A DNA stretch of 43,907 nt from Alphaproteobacteria bacterium (GCA_009927055.1 RFNS01000106.1:1-43907); one strand, 5' to 3'; counted from the stretch's first letter, positions 27,259-38,599 are shown. The notes: generated by a model from the letters alone, not told the origin. Made by a program: numbers and translations.

Positions 27259-28350
27259 CTATAAACCAAAAAATTCCTTCAGATGTTCGCAAACACGCCC
27301 AGCCGTTTTACCATCCCACAGGGGAATATTGGCGGGTTTTGTTTGGGCTGAAAGCACACCAGGCAAAACTTTTTGCACATCATCCAGCTTCACTAATTGA
27401 TTGGTGCCAAGCGAGACGGTCACAGGGCGCTCGGTGCTCTCGCGCAATGTTAAACATGGCACGCCCAAATAACTTGTTTCTTCCTGAATGCCGCCAGAGT
27501 CTGTGACAACACACCGCGCATTCATGACAAGGTTGATAAATTGCACATAGCCCAACGGCTCCAGCAAATGGATGTTTGAATTTTTCTCAAGCTTATCCAG
27601 CAGTTTTGTGGCCTGAAGTTTTTGCCGCGTGCGCGGGTGAACAGGGAAAACAACCTTTAATTCTTTTGCCATCCACAGTAAGGCATCCACAATTTTGCCA
27701 AGCTGCGTTTCATCATCAACGTTCACGGGGCGGTGCATGGTGGCTACCGCAAAACTTCCCTTGGCCAGCGACATGCTTTGGCACGTTGCATCCGCCTCTA
27801 TGGCGGGCAACATTTTCACCAGCGCATCAATCATAATATTTCCCACCATCCGCACATGCGGGCCACGAATATTCTCGCGCGCCAGCAACTCCATTTCAAT
27901 CGGCGATGGCGCCCAGTGAATATCGGCAATTGAATCGGTCACCAAGCGGTTAATCTCCTCTGGCATGGTACGGTCAAAGCTGCGCAACCCCGCCTCCATA
28001 TGCGCCACGGGCAGCAGGCGTTTTTTGGCGGCCAGCGCACATGAAGCGGTGGCGTTCACATCGCCCACCACCAGTGTCAAATCGGGCGATTGTTCTTCGC
28101 ACAGCGCATCATACTTCTCAATCACCTTCGCGTGCTGAAAGTTATGGCTTCCGCCGCCAACATTAAACTGCACATCGGGCACCGGCAGGCCCAACTGCTG
28201 CAAAAAAATATCAGACATATTCGCATCATAATGCTGGCCCGTGTGCACCAAAACAGGTTTAAGAAAACCAGATTGATTGAACGCATGCCACAGCGGGGCG
28301 ATTTTCATCATATTGGGGCGCGCCGCGGTGATGAGGTGGATGATTTTCAT
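27259..28350 (-). CDS. wecB: UDP-N-acetylglucosamine 2-epimerase (non-hydrolysing)
   Basis: TGQHYD.NMS, VVGDVNATASCALAAKK....HMEAGLRSFDRTMPEEINRL.D, VVTDSGGIQEETSYLGVPCLTLRESTERPVT. Confidence 0.96.
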   Translation of the reverse strand: MKIIHLITAARPNMMKIAPLWHAFNQSGFLKPVLVHTGQHYDANMSDIFLQQLGLPVPDVQFNVGGGSHNFQHAKVIEKYDALCEEQSPDLTLVVGDVNATASCALAAKKRLLPVAHMEAGLRSFDRTMPEEINRLVTDSIADIHWAPSPIEMELLARENIRGPHVRMVGNIMIDALVKMLPAIEADATCQSMSLAKGSFAVATMHRPVNVDDETQLGKIVDALLWMAKELKVVFPVHPRTRQKLQATKLLDKLEKNSNIHLLEPLGYVQFINLVMNARCVVTDSGGIQEETSYLGVPCLTLRESTERPVTVSLGTNQLVKLDDVQKVLPGVLSAQTKPANIPLWDGKTAGRVCEHLKEFFGL

Positions 28351-30956
28351 GGCGATGTTTTTTCTTTCTTAGAGGTTTTTTTTGTGACCGAACCTTTTGC
28401 CCGGCCGCGGGGTTGAGTTTTTTGGGTGGTGCTTTTTAATGTCTTTTTTTCTGAAATCTTTTTCTGTTTCGGTTTTTTCTGGCTCAACGTTTCATACACT
28501 GCACTCACATCGGCCGCAATTTTATCCCAGTTGCGGGTAGCCACCAGCCATTCACGCGCGGCAGCGGCATATTTTTGCCTTAACGCCGGTTTTGTAATCA
28601 TCACACGCAGCGCCTCGGCCAGGCTTTCTGCGTTATCTTTTTCGTGCACCAGGCCTGTTTTTTTGTGGGTTACAATTTCTTGTAGTGGACGCACACTCGA
28701 CACTACCACGGCCTTGCCCATTGCCATCGATTCAAACGGCTTCAAGGGGCTGACAATCTCACAAATCTCAAATCCCTTCCGCGGAAAAGCAGAGACATCG
28801 ACCAGACTGTATAAATTGGGCACTTCTTCAAACGGCTGCCGGCCCAGAGAGATGATCATATCATCTACGTTCAATTTTTTGGCTTGCGACATTAAGGCAG
28901 GCAGCACCACGCCATCGCCCACCCACAACAACCTGAAACAATCGCCCAACTCTTTTTTCAGTTGCGCGGCAGCGGTTACCAGCAAATCCAGTCCTTCATA
29001 AGCCACAAACGAGCCGATATAACCAATCACCACCTTGCCTTCGCAGCCCAGCTTTCTGGCCAGATTTTCGTTTTTAGGGCGCAGGGAAAATTGTTCAAGA
29101 TCAACCGCATTGGGGGCAATGGTCACCTTATGTTCATCAACCCCGCGCGCGACCAGATATTCCTTCAGTGCGCCAGTAATGGCCAACACATAATCGGCAT
29201 TCCTGGCGGCTTCAATTTCCAGCCGCTCGCACATTGCAAAATGTTCGGTCTGCCTATAATCGGGGTCTTTGGCACAGCGGGTGACATGCCACAGGCCGCG
29301 CATTTCATAAATGCTGGGAATTTTCAAACGCCGCGCCGCTTCCACCCCCACAACGCCACATAAATAATTTGATGCGCAATGGATCAGCGTTGCTTTTTGG
29401 GCGCCTGCTTCGGCCACCAGCGTTTTCACAGACTGTTCAAAATATTTTTGACCATCGGGGTTTTGGCGGCCCCATTCATCATCAGGGAAAAAGCGATAAC
29501 TTAATCCATCATGAATCTGCCGCGCGATAATTTTTCCTTTGTGTCCGGCATCTGCGGGGTAGCCCAATCGGGTGATCACCGAAAGCGGCCATCCGGCCTG
29601 ATGAAGTTTTTTGGCCAACCCATGCGTGCGGGTAGCATAGCCACTGGTATGAAAAGGAATGGTTTGATGCGCGTAATAGACAATGCGCGCATCGGCCGCG
29701 GCGCTTTTTGTTTTGGCCTTTGGCGTATAAACATAACCTTGTTGAAGCACGCGCTTCATGCCATTTAACCTAATCACCTCGGCCGCTGGCTGTTCGGCTT
29801 GCGGCAGTTTTTCAAGAAGATGCAGTGGTTGGGAAATATCCCCCGCTTGGCGTAGCAACTGAACAGACAGCTTGATCCCGCGCGGGTCTTGCATATCGGC
29901 CGACCACTGCCGCACAAAACCGGCGGCGGCCTTGGCGTTCATCGCTGCCATGTGGCGGGTGCCGGCCACAAACAAATTATTGCGTGCGCGCGTTAATCCT
30001 TGAAACGATCTGGCCAGTTCGTCTGAAAATTTTTCTGCTTCAGTGTCGGCATAGTTTTCTAAAAGTTTTTTCTGAAAATCGGCATAGGCCAGGTCTCGGC
30101 GAAGGGCCAGATCAAGAAGCGCTGTGCGAATTTTTTGTGGTGGCTGCTTGTCGGCCATTTTTTCTGATGCCGCGAGCAGATTTAACAAAGGCTCGATATG
30201 CTTTTTTCCAAAAAAATGCTGGGCCACGGCAGAGGCCGCCAATTGCTCTATCAGCGGTCGAGATACTTGATATATTTTTTTGCCAAACGCAATCATCTCA
30301 TCCGGCATGCGGCTGTCTAGTGCCAAGGCGCCGCCTTTGATGCCCAAAAATGTTTCAAGCGCTTCGGCTAGTTCGGTCGATGATACATGCGACAGCAGAA
30401 AAAGAACATCATGCGCGCCACACTTGCCAATCCAAAAACACTTGCCCTGAAAATCAGTTTTATAAAAATTGGTTTGAAATAAATAATTCAGCTCGTCCGT
30501 AACCCAGCCGGTGGTCATGCTGGCAGGAATTTTTTCCAAAAGCGCTTTGAATTCTGTTTCATCGCCCCTAATTCTCTCCCATTCCGAGGCGGGCAAAGCC
30601 TCTCTCACATACTGGTCAATCAGGCGGAGATGATGGCGCAGCGGATCATCAAGCCAGATGACAAACTTCAACCCCTTCCCTTCCGGCAAAATTTTTCTTA
30701 AAACCGTTTCGGCATTCTGCAACGTTTCTGGCACTTCTTCGTTTTTGCCGTACGATAACACCAGCGAACACACCTTCTGCGGCCGCAGTGTGTGAACATG
30801 ATAAACTTTGTTCTGGCCTTGTTTACTCAGCCATCCTGCCAAAGACGCCGCATGGGTGCATTCCTGTGTCAGCAGCACAATGTTGCGCCCAGCGGCGGCG
30901 GCGCCTCGCTTTGATGTTGGTGATTGTTTGGTGGTTTTTTTTGCTGCAGGAGCCAT
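28347..30956 (-). CDS. Large glycosyltransferase with N-terminal extra domain and GT4-type C-terminal domain
   Basis: C-terminal GT-B/GT4 pattern (HTSGYATRTHGLAKKL, VIGYIGSFVAYEGLDLLV, CEIVSPLKPFESMAMGKAVVVSS); about 400-aa N-terminal region unassigned. Confidence 0.85.
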   Translation of the reverse strand: MAPAAKKTTKQSPTSKRGAAAAGRNIVLLTQECTHAASLAGWLSKQGQNKVYHVHTLRPQKVCSLVLSYGKNEEVPETLQNAETVLRKILPEGKGLKFVIWLDDPLRHHLRLIDQYVREALPASEWERIRGDETEFKALLEKIPASMTTGWVTDELNYLFQTNFYKTDFQGKCFWIGKCGAHDVLFLLSHVSSTELAEALETFLGIKGGALALDSRMPDEMIAFGKKIYQVSRPLIEQLAASAVAQHFFGKKHIEPLLNLLAASEKMADKQPPQKIRTALLDLALRRDLAYADFQKKLLENYADTEAEKFSDELARSFQGLTRARNNLFVAGTRHMAAMNAKAAAGFVRQWSADMQDPRGIKLSVQLLRQAGDISQPLHLLEKLPQAEQPAAEVIRLNGMKRVLQQGYVYTPKAKTKSAAADARIVYYAHQTIPFHTSGYATRTHGLAKKLHQAGWPLSVITRLGYPADAGHKGKIIARQIHDGLSYRFFPDDEWGRQNPDGQKYFEQSVKTLVAEAGAQKATLIHCASNYLCGVVGVEAARRLKIPSIYEMRGLWHVTRCAKDPDYRQTEHFAMCERLEIEAARNADYVLAITGALKEYLVARGVDEHKVTIAPNAVDLEQFSLRPKNENLARKLGCEGKVVIGYIGSFVAYEGLDLLVTAAAQLKKELGDCFRLLWVGDGVVLPALMSQAKKLNVDDMIISLGRQPFEEVPNLYSLVDVSAFPRKGFEICEIVSPLKPFESMAMGKAVVVSSVRPLQEIVTHKKTGLVHEKDNAESLAEALRVMITKPALRQKYAAAAREWLVATRNWDKIAADVSAVYETLSQKKPKQKKISEKKTLKSTTQKTQPRGRAKGSVTKKTSKKEKTSP

Positions 30957-30971
30957 GGAAAAATTCTTCTG

Positions 30972-31451
30972 TTAGAGCATCCAGTCAACGTGATGCGTCA
31001 GACGCCATTTCCAGCACAAATGTGCCAGCCGCTCAAGCAAATATTCTTCCCCCACACTCAGGGTCGTTTGCTCATGAAAAAATTCATAAGGCCAGCCGCA
31101 CGCGCGCACGCTTCTTAAGTTCGGCTGATGCGTGATGATCACTGGCAGAAAATTTTTCTTTTTTTTCTGCAAAAGTTTCAAATGTGTCACAGTTTGTTCA
31201 TGATGTTCGGCATTCAAGCCAAACATAAAAACGCCCACGCGATAGAGAAAGAGCGATTGTTCAGGCGCCAAGCAGCCCGCGGCGCACACATCAATCTGCT
31301 GCTGGGTTTCAGTCACGGCGGGGTCATAAACCTTCAGCGTCATTTCTGTAAACAGCGGGCGATCGGCCAAAATTTTTCGCGCAACCACAACCAATGGCGA
31401 TACTACCTTAGATGATTTTTTTGCCATGAGGAAAGATGGTTTATCAAGCAT
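30972..31451 (-). CDS. Hypothetical protein within the polysaccharide locus
   Basis: 159-aa ORF, 8-nt overlap with the upstream glycosyltransferase gene. Confidence 0.6.
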   Translation of the reverse strand: MLDKPSFLMAKKSSKVVSPLVVVARKILADRPLFTEMTLKVYDPAVTETQQQIDVCAAGCLAPEQSLFLYRVGVFMFGLNAEHHEQTVTHLKLLQKKKKNFLPVIITHQPNLRSVRACGWPYEFFHEQTTLSVGEEYLLERLAHLCWKWRLTHHVDWML

Positions 31452-33468
31452 TCAGCGCATCCACGATATGTGATGCCAAACGCGCAGCCCCTTGCTGCTT
31501 GATCAGATCAGCCGGCGCATAAGCGCGGCGCACTGTTTCATATCTCTCAATAATGCTGGCAAGCGACGAAAGACAATCTTTGCGGCACAATCCCGCCCAT
31601 CCCTGTTGAAGGGCAAATGTCGCGCGCGCCAGCTGGTCATCCATTCTGGCATGTTCATTAGGAACAAAAATGGTGGGCGTGCGCGTGGCCATCAGCTCAT
31701 GAAAGCTGTTGTATCCTGCGGCACTAATGGCCAGATCAAACCCGCTGAACAGCGGCCTGAACGGATAATGACGAATAACCGAAAGATCACGAGGATAACG
31801 CGCGGCCTTGGCAATCATCCATTCGGCCAACACGGGCACATAACCTGCTTTTTTTACCTGCGCCAACACAAGTTTTAAGACGGCCTGGTGATCATCAAAA
31901 TAATCGCCGCCCAGCATCAGCAGGGCATATTTTTTATTTTTATTTAATCCAAGTTTTTTGCGCACCTTGGTGCGCGACATCAACGTTTCATCAGACATGA
32001 TGGGGGATGTTTGATGCTGCACAGAAGGCGGCACAAATTTTTTGCTGGCATTTTTTGTGGGGCCGGCATCGCAACGTCCGGCCCACTCTCCGGGCTCCAG
32101 CACAGCATCACACCACGCCTGCTGGGCCAGCGGAGAAGGCTCGGTGTGCCTTTGCCACATGCCGCGACGCAGCCAAAGCAGCCTAATCTCTGGCCTTTGG
32201 GCAAGCGCCATCATCAACGCAGACGGCAGCACATTGCCATCATACAGCACAGCGCACGATTGCGTGACATCTAAAACCGCGCGAATATCGGTGGCCTGAA
32301 GCAGCTGCCCAATGTGCTCGCGCACGCCCAGATATTTCAAGGAAGGAATATGAAAAACCAAATATCCCTTGTTCGCCACAGGCTCGATCGCGGCAGAATA
32401 ATTCATAAAAATACTTCGAAATTTATTTTTGCCCGCATCCGCAATGGCCAAAAGCCGCGTAAGATGCCCCATGCCCACGCCGTTACTGGCCATCAACATC
32501 ACCGTGGGTTGAGTGTTGGGCAAACGGCCGGCGGGTTTTGCTTTCTCCACCTTCCCCGCCGAAGAAAGACCAAGCGTTTTTCTAAATTCTTTGACCGAAT
32601 GGGTGGGGTGCAGTTTTAACAAAGCGGCCGTTGTGGTGCCTTTTTTCTTTTGGCCCAGTTTGGATGGCAACAAGACACCCGGCACGGTGTTTCTCAAATC
32701 ATCTGGCACGACGCATTGAACGCCATGGCGCAGCGCGCCATAGAGCATTCGGCGCGATAAACCAATTTTTTTGGGGTAATCATACAGCACCGCATGCTGG
32801 CTGCGCCTTAGCGCCCGCTCAGGAGAAATGAGAGGGCTGTGTATCCATGCCATCTGCGCGGTGTTGATTTTTTTGGGCTGATCCGGGCAGATAAGCCGCA
32901 CGTGCCTTGAAAATTTCTGCCACGCCACCAGGCATTTTTTTTCAACAACGCTGCCCGATATGGCCAACAGTGGCCATGGTTTCTTTTGAATGGTTGTTTT
33001 GGTTTCTTTCAGCGGCCATAGAAGATTTTTCTTGGCCAGCCTGCCGCGGCCGCCCTTAATCTTCTGCAAAATCTTCCGCGTGGCCTGACAGGCAGGGTAG
33101 ATGGGGCAGGGCTGCGCAAGGCTTTCAAGTTGCCTTAAAAGCTCGGCCACATAACGCGCAAAATGTTTTTGGCTTTCAAAATCTAAAATATCAAGGGCGA
33201 TGGCCAGTTCTCGGCCATTCAGGCCTTCACACAACCGCTGCACAGGCAGCGCGTGCTGAGGCACAGGGCTGGCCAGCAAGAGAACATGGGTGCTCTCTGC
33301 AGCATCTGGATGATGGACGATTTTCTCAAATGCTGCCTTTGGAGCAAGCCAAAGGCTCACTTCTGAAAAAATGGAATGATCTAAAAGAAAAGACTCAGGA
33401 AAATCAGCGAGTTTAGTATCATCCCACGACGCAAGACACCAAACTTTGGCAGACTTGCGTCGTGGCAA
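31444..33468 (-). CDS. Glycosyltransferase with MurG/GT28-like C-terminal half
   Basis: LMASNGVGMGHLTRLLAIADAG; FDLAISAAGYNSFHELMATRTPTIFVPNEHARMDDQLARA. Confidence 0.75.
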   Translation of the reverse strand: MPRRKSAKVWCLASWDDTKLADFPESFLLDHSIFSEVSLWLAPKAAFEKIVHHPDAAESTHVLLLASPVPQHALPVQRLCEGLNGRELAIALDILDFESQKHFARYVAELLRQLESLAQPCPIYPACQATRKILQKIKGGRGRLAKKNLLWPLKETKTTIQKKPWPLLAISGSVVEKKCLVAWQKFSRHVRLICPDQPKKINTAQMAWIHSPLISPERALRRSQHAVLYDYPKKIGLSRRMLYGALRHGVQCVVPDDLRNTVPGVLLPSKLGQKKKGTTTAALLKLHPTHSVKEFRKTLGLSSAGKVEKAKPAGRLPNTQPTVMLMASNGVGMGHLTRLLAIADAGKNKFRSIFMNYSAAIEPVANKGYLVFHIPSLKYLGVREHIGQLLQATDIRAVLDVTQSCAVLYDGNVLPSALMMALAQRPEIRLLWLRRGMWQRHTEPSPLAQQAWCDAVLEPGEWAGRCDAGPTKNASKKFVPPSVQHQTSPIMSDETLMSRTKVRKKLGLNKNKKYALLMLGGDYFDDHQAVLKLVLAQVKKAGYVPVLAEWMIAKAARYPRDLSVIRHYPFRPLFSGFDLAISAAGYNSFHELMATRTPTIFVPNEHARMDDQLARATFALQQGWAGLCRKDCLSSLASIIERYETVRRAYAPADLIKQQGAARLASHIVDALNA

Positions 33469-33474
33469 TGGAGA

Positions 33475-33996
33475 TTAACCAGTGTAGGCGTTATTTGTCT
33501 CGTCGCCTTCTTCTCGGGCCAACTGAATGGTTCTGCCCATGGCGTCTTCAATGCGTTGTTGCACAGAGTCGGCATACTGACGGCCACCGTCCATAAAGGC
33601 TTGCGAAACAACTTCAGGGGCCACATCGGGGATGGTGGAGCCAAAGCGATCAGCAATTTCTTGCAGCGCCGCCAACAAATCTGGTCCAGCCAGATCAGTT
33701 GAGGCAACCGCGCCCGCGAAATCGGCCATGGTGGCACCGCGCGATTGAAATTGTGTTAGCAGTCTTTCCCAGACAACCGACATGTCTGTGCCGCTGTTCT
33801 TGGCAGCTGCCGTATAGGCTGAAAGAATCTCTTGCGACATCGTGCTAGAGGTTGCAGCTACATTTTTGAAGAGTGGCGAGACGCTGTCATTTTGAAGATG
33901 ACCCGTCATCATCGCGGCATCGGCAACTTTCGCACCGGTACCTGAGATCAACGCCACCGAGCTGAGTGTGGCGAGTAGTTTGAGTAGTTTATTCAT
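33475..33996 (-). CDS. Hypothetical secreted protein
   Basis: Signal peptide-like MNKLLKLLATLSSVALISGTGAKVADA; no known family recognised. Confidence 0.6.
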   Translation of the reverse strand: MNKLLKLLATLSSVALISGTGAKVADAAMMTGHLQNDSVSPLFKNVAATSSTMSQEILSAYTAAAKNSGTDMSVVWERLLTQFQSRGATMADFAGAVASTDLAGPDLLAALQEIADRFGSTIPDVAPEVVSQAFMDGGRQYADSVQQRIEDAMGRTIQLAREEGDETNNAYTG

Positions 33997-34018
33997 GGCT
34001 TTCTCCGTTGTTTATCCC

Positions 34019-35245
34019 TTAAAATCTGAACTCGGCACCCATGCGACCAACATGGGTTGCATAGTCTCGTGTTGCAGCGTTACTCTCGTTGTTCGCATAC
34101 TCGTAGCCTGCAAGCAAGAAGATTCTTTTAAAAACTTCATAATCAGCACCGAAGCCGATGGTCATCAGGTCGTCAACACGCTCTTTTGCCGCAACACCGG
34201 TGGCGTTCTCATACTCATCACTCGCAAACTTAACAGAGCCATTTAAGGTTAACGGCTCCATCGCCTGATAGGTCAGCTTGGTGCTGACAACATCACGAAG
34301 ACGGAACGAATGAGTCGCCGCTGTCGCTTCTGCAATCGAACGACGGTAGGTGGCAAGGAAGTTCACATCTTCCGATATGTCCCAATCCGCCTGAGCCATG
34401 GCCGCAACCGTATCAGCGTCACGCAGGTTTGCCGCGTCATATTCTTGGCCAAGATAGCCCGCACCGGCCTCCAGCCTGACATTCTCAGTGGGGCGGAAAA
34501 GGACGCCGACAATCGATTCAATGCCCGATGAGTCACGCTTCACAAAACCAGCCACAGTTTTGTCATACTCGCGCCAGTTGCCCATGGTGCGATTAAACAC
34601 CTGCCACTGCGCATCAATATCATAGCCTATGCGCGCGCCGGCTTCATATTCTGTGCGGTCACGCTGATCTTGCGTATTGGTCAGACCATTCAGCTGACGT
34701 GTGTTGCGAAAATCAAGGTTTGTGATTTCTACAAGCGGATCAATCGACCATTGCGCCTGTCTGATTTCAAGACCAGCCCGGCCCGATGTTTCCCAGTAAC
34801 GTACGGGGCTTTTGGCAACAGCCGTGGGATCGGTCAAGCTTTCACCGCGGTTGACGTGGCGCTGGCGATATTCAGCCGAGAGAAACGCCTTCACAGCCTG
34901 TGAGATACGGCCTTCAACATCACCCATCACGTTAAAATTGGTGCGATCATCGCGGGGGCTATCAACATACCATTCATGCTCAACACCGCCGCCCACTGTG
35001 GCTTTGCCGGCTTTGAACTCTTTTGTCAGCGCAACATCACCACCCATGTTCTGGATGAAGTGACCTTGAGGGTTTTTATCCTGATCAAAAATGTTGCTGT
35101 CATACCGGGTGGATGTTCCGGCTTTACCCTGAAGGGTCATGTTGTCACCCACCTCCACCGCTGCGAGAGCTGAAGAAGAGAGGAAGAATGCGCTGAGCGC
35201 GACGAGCTTTGCGAAAGGTTTTTGTTTCATAGGGGCAAGATACAC
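34019..35245 (-). CDS. Outer-membrane beta-barrel protein, putative polysaccharide-export barrel
   Basis: Signal peptide followed by repeated beta-strand pattern and terminal aromatic F (HVGRMGAEFRF). Confidence 0.7.
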   Translation of the reverse strand: MYLAPMKQKPFAKLVALSAFFLSSSALAAVEVGDNMTLQGKAGTSTRYDSNIFDQDKNPQGHFIQNMGGDVALTKEFKAGKATVGGGVEHEWYVDSPRDDRTNFNVMGDVEGRISQAVKAFLSAEYRQRHVNRGESLTDPTAVAKSPVRYWETSGRAGLEIRQAQWSIDPLVEITNLDFRNTRQLNGLTNTQDQRDRTEYEAGARIGYDIDAQWQVFNRTMGNWREYDKTVAGFVKRDSSGIESIVGVLFRPTENVRLEAGAGYLGQEYDAANLRDADTVAAMAQADWDISEDVNFLATYRRSIAEATAATHSFRLRDVVSTKLTYQAMEPLTLNGSVKFASDEYENATGVAAKERVDDLMTIGFGADYEVFKRIFLLAGYEYANNESNAATRDYATHVGRMGAEFRF

Positions 35246-35375
35246 ACATCTGCCCCTTGGTCAACAGGCCCATCAAATATTTTTTAAGTATTCCAGAAAG
35301 CTGGCTTTTTAGTCACACTTTTTTTGGTTTGCTCGCATCCTGTTTTGGCCGCCCCCCCTGCGGTTTGGCGGCTTT

Positions 35376-36656
35376 TTATGTTGCCAACCACACAGGCAGC
35401 AAATCTTGCTGAATAACATCGGCCCAGCTGGGGCGATGATCGTCAATATCGCGCCTGGCGGCCAGGCCGATGGCTTCCAATACCTTGGGTTGCGCTGCAA
35501 ATCGGCCTATTTCAGCCGCCCATGTGGGGGGCAAAACATCGGGCAGAAGCACCGCATCGTGGCCAGAGCGGGCCACATACAGCGCGCTGCCCGATGCCAG
35601 CAAACAGGGCAGGCCGCTGGCCTTGGCCTCCAGCACCACATTGGGGGTGATCTCGTGCACGGCGGGGAACAGAAAAATATCGGCGCTGGCATAGGTTTTG
35701 GCCAGTTCCTTGCCCTCAATCATGCCGGGAAGCGTGATGTGAGGGCCAAGTTTTTGGCGCAGCGCCCCAGCCTCGGCCCCCTGCCCCACCGCCAGCCAAT
35801 GCACGGCCAGCCCGTTATCGCGCGCGATTCGCACCGAATCGGCCACCACATGAATGTTTTTACTGGCATCCAGCCGCCCAACCGACAGCAGAATGGTGTG
35901 ATGATCTGGCAATCTAAACCGCTGCCTCAGCCAGGCCTGATCACGGCGCGCGGGGTTGAAAAACTCCTTATCAATCCCGCGACGGAGATAAGAGGATGAG
36001 CGCAGGCCGTGCCGCGCGGGCGCGGGCATAGGGCCGGCCACAGGCCCGTGCCACACATGGCGGCATTTCTTCAAGTGATTTTGCAACTGTTGATCTTTAT
36101 TTTTTCCTGATTTTTCAGGCATTTGCACAAAATCATTCAACCATTTATTCAAGCCAAAAAACCCTAAATGACTGTCAATCAACTGTCGGGTAAAAATGCG
36201 CGTGTAATTGGGCGTATCGGTGTGGATGGAATGCACAAGCGGAATGTGATGTTTGGCGGCAACCTTTTCGGCCGTTTGGGCCATGCAGAAAAAAGCATCG
36301 GTGGTGTGAATAACCTGCGCCTTCACCAGCATGGCGGCCAATGCGGGGTGCCAGCCCGCCAAATCGGTTTCTGAGGGCATGGCGCGTAAAAAAGGCAGGT
36401 GATGCGATGACAACACAGGCGGCAGGCCAATGATTCGCACCTTGTCTGAGAGCGATTCTTCGCTCCTTTGCCGCGCCATGGTGATGAGGGTGAGATCGAC
36501 CGGAAGATCAGGCCTCGCAGCGGCGGTGGCGGCAAACTTCTCCCACACGCGCATGTGGCCGCCCCGCGTCTCATCACGCGGCAGATCGATAAGGACGAAA
36601 ACCTTTTTCAACACCCTAGAATCCATCTCTTGCGCGCGCATCTTCCGTTTCATCAA
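35376..36656 (-). CDS. Glycosyltransferase family 4
   Basis: HSIHTDTPNYTRIFT, ILLSVGRLDASKNIHVV, ADIFLFPAVHEITPNVVLEAKASGLPCLLA. Confidence 0.88.
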   Translation of the reverse strand: MMKRKMRAQEMDSRVLKKVFVLIDLPRDETRGGHMRVWEKFAATAAARPDLPVDLTLITMARQRSEESLSDKVRIIGLPPVLSSHHLPFLRAMPSETDLAGWHPALAAMLVKAQVIHTTDAFFCMAQTAEKVAAKHHIPLVHSIHTDTPNYTRIFTRQLIDSHLGFFGLNKWLNDFVQMPEKSGKNKDQQLQNHLKKCRHVWHGPVAGPMPAPARHGLRSSSYLRRGIDKEFFNPARRDQAWLRQRFRLPDHHTILLSVGRLDASKNIHVVADSVRIARDNGLAVHWLAVGQGAEAGALRQKLGPHITLPGMIEGKELAKTYASADIFLFPAVHEITPNVVLEAKASGLPCLLASGSALYVARSGHDAVLLPDVLPPTWAAEIGRFAAQPKVLEAIGLAARRDIDDHRPSWADVIQQDLLPVWLAT

Positions 36657-36657
36657 T

Positions 36658-36750
36658 CGTCATCCCCGCGGAGGCGGGGATCTCAGGCGGCAATCACAAA
36701 CCCAACAGCTTCTTGGGTGGCCCTAAATTCCCGCTTTCGCGGGAATGACG
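36658..36750. repeat. Palindromic repeat with CGTCAT...ATGACG terminal inverted repeats and two GC-rich hairpins
   Basis: ATCCCCGC-GGAG-GCGGGGAT (36662-36681) and ATTCCCGC-TTTC-GCGGGAAT (36727-36746), flanked by CGTCAT and ATGACG. Confidence 0.75.
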
Positions 36751-36812
36751 CCGTTCTTTTGTTGATATTGCTTGAAATTTTATTGGTCCTGAACCTATTG
36801 CGCTTATCTTAA

Positions 36813-37790
<978 letters not shown>

Positions 37791-37847
37791 TCAAGTTGAT
37801 TCTCAGAACGTTTTAATGCGAAAGCGCCCCCCCAGCAAGCAACCGGC

Positions 37848-38138
37848 TTATTCATCCTTTTGCAGGGCGCGGGCGAAATGAATATCGCGCGACGAAACAC
37901 CACCGCAATCGTGCGTGGTCAACATCAGGGTCACTTGGCCATAGCTGTTAAAAATATCGGGGTGATGGTTGTGCGCCTCGGCCAGGGCCGCGACGTGAGA
38001 TAAAAAAGCCCAGGCTTCGGCAAAATTCTTAAACTGCCAGGTGCGCGAAAGTTTCTGCGCATCGCTGTCATATCGCCACTGGGGAACATCGCGCATCGCT
38101 GCGTCAATCTCATCGGCCGAGAGGGGTGTTATTGCCAT
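37848..38138 (-). CDS. phhB: 4a-hydroxytetrahydrobiopterin (pterin-4a-carbinolamine) dehydratase
   Basis: F.F..F..AW.F...VA.LAE.HNHHPDIFNSYG.V...L.THD.GGVS..D characteristic of PCD. Confidence 0.93.
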   Translation of the reverse strand: MAITPLSADEIDAAMRDVPQWRYDSDAQKLSRTWQFKNFAEAWAFLSHVAALAEAHNHHPDIFNSYGQVTLMLTTHDCGGVSSRDIHFARALQKDE

Positions 38139-38166
38139 TTCATTCTCACTTTGGCACACTTGGCGC

Positions 38167-38580
38167 ATGGAACAAACCCTTGCAACCTTCCCTTATGCTT
38201 ACACTGGCCTTGTCACCCTGGCGGCCGTGCTGATGAAATTTGTCTTTGCGTGGAATGTGGGCCAGGCGCGCCGCAAACACGGTGTGGCCCCGCCGCTGAC
38301 CCACGGGCCTGATGAATTTAACCGCGTGCTGCGCGTGCAATCCAACACCACCGAGCAGATGATTATTTTTCTGCCTGTCCTGTGGCTTGTGGCCGTTGTG
38401 AACAGCGATACGGTGGCGGCCAGCCTTGGCCTTGTGTGGGTGCTGGCGCGCATTTGGTATGCTTTTGGCTATCTGGCCGGCGATGGCAAGCGCATGCCAG
38501 GTTTTCTGATTAACATCGTAGTGTCTTCCATTCTGTTTGTTTACGCCGCGTGGGGTTTGCTGGCCCAGGTGATGGGCTGA
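38167..38580 (+). CDS. MAPEG family membrane protein
   Basis: NRVLRVQSNTTEQMIIFLPVLWL....AA..GLVWVLARIWYAFGY matches the MAPEG pattern. Confidence 0.88.
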   Translation: MEQTLATFPYAYTGLVTLAAVLMKFVFAWNVGQARRKHGVAPPLTHGPDEFNRVLRVQSNTTEQMIIFLPVLWLVAVVNSDTVAASLGLVWVLARIWYAFGYLAGDGKRMPGFLINIVVSSILFVYAAWGLLAQVMG

Positions 38581-38599
38581 TTTTACCGCCCTGCCCCGC

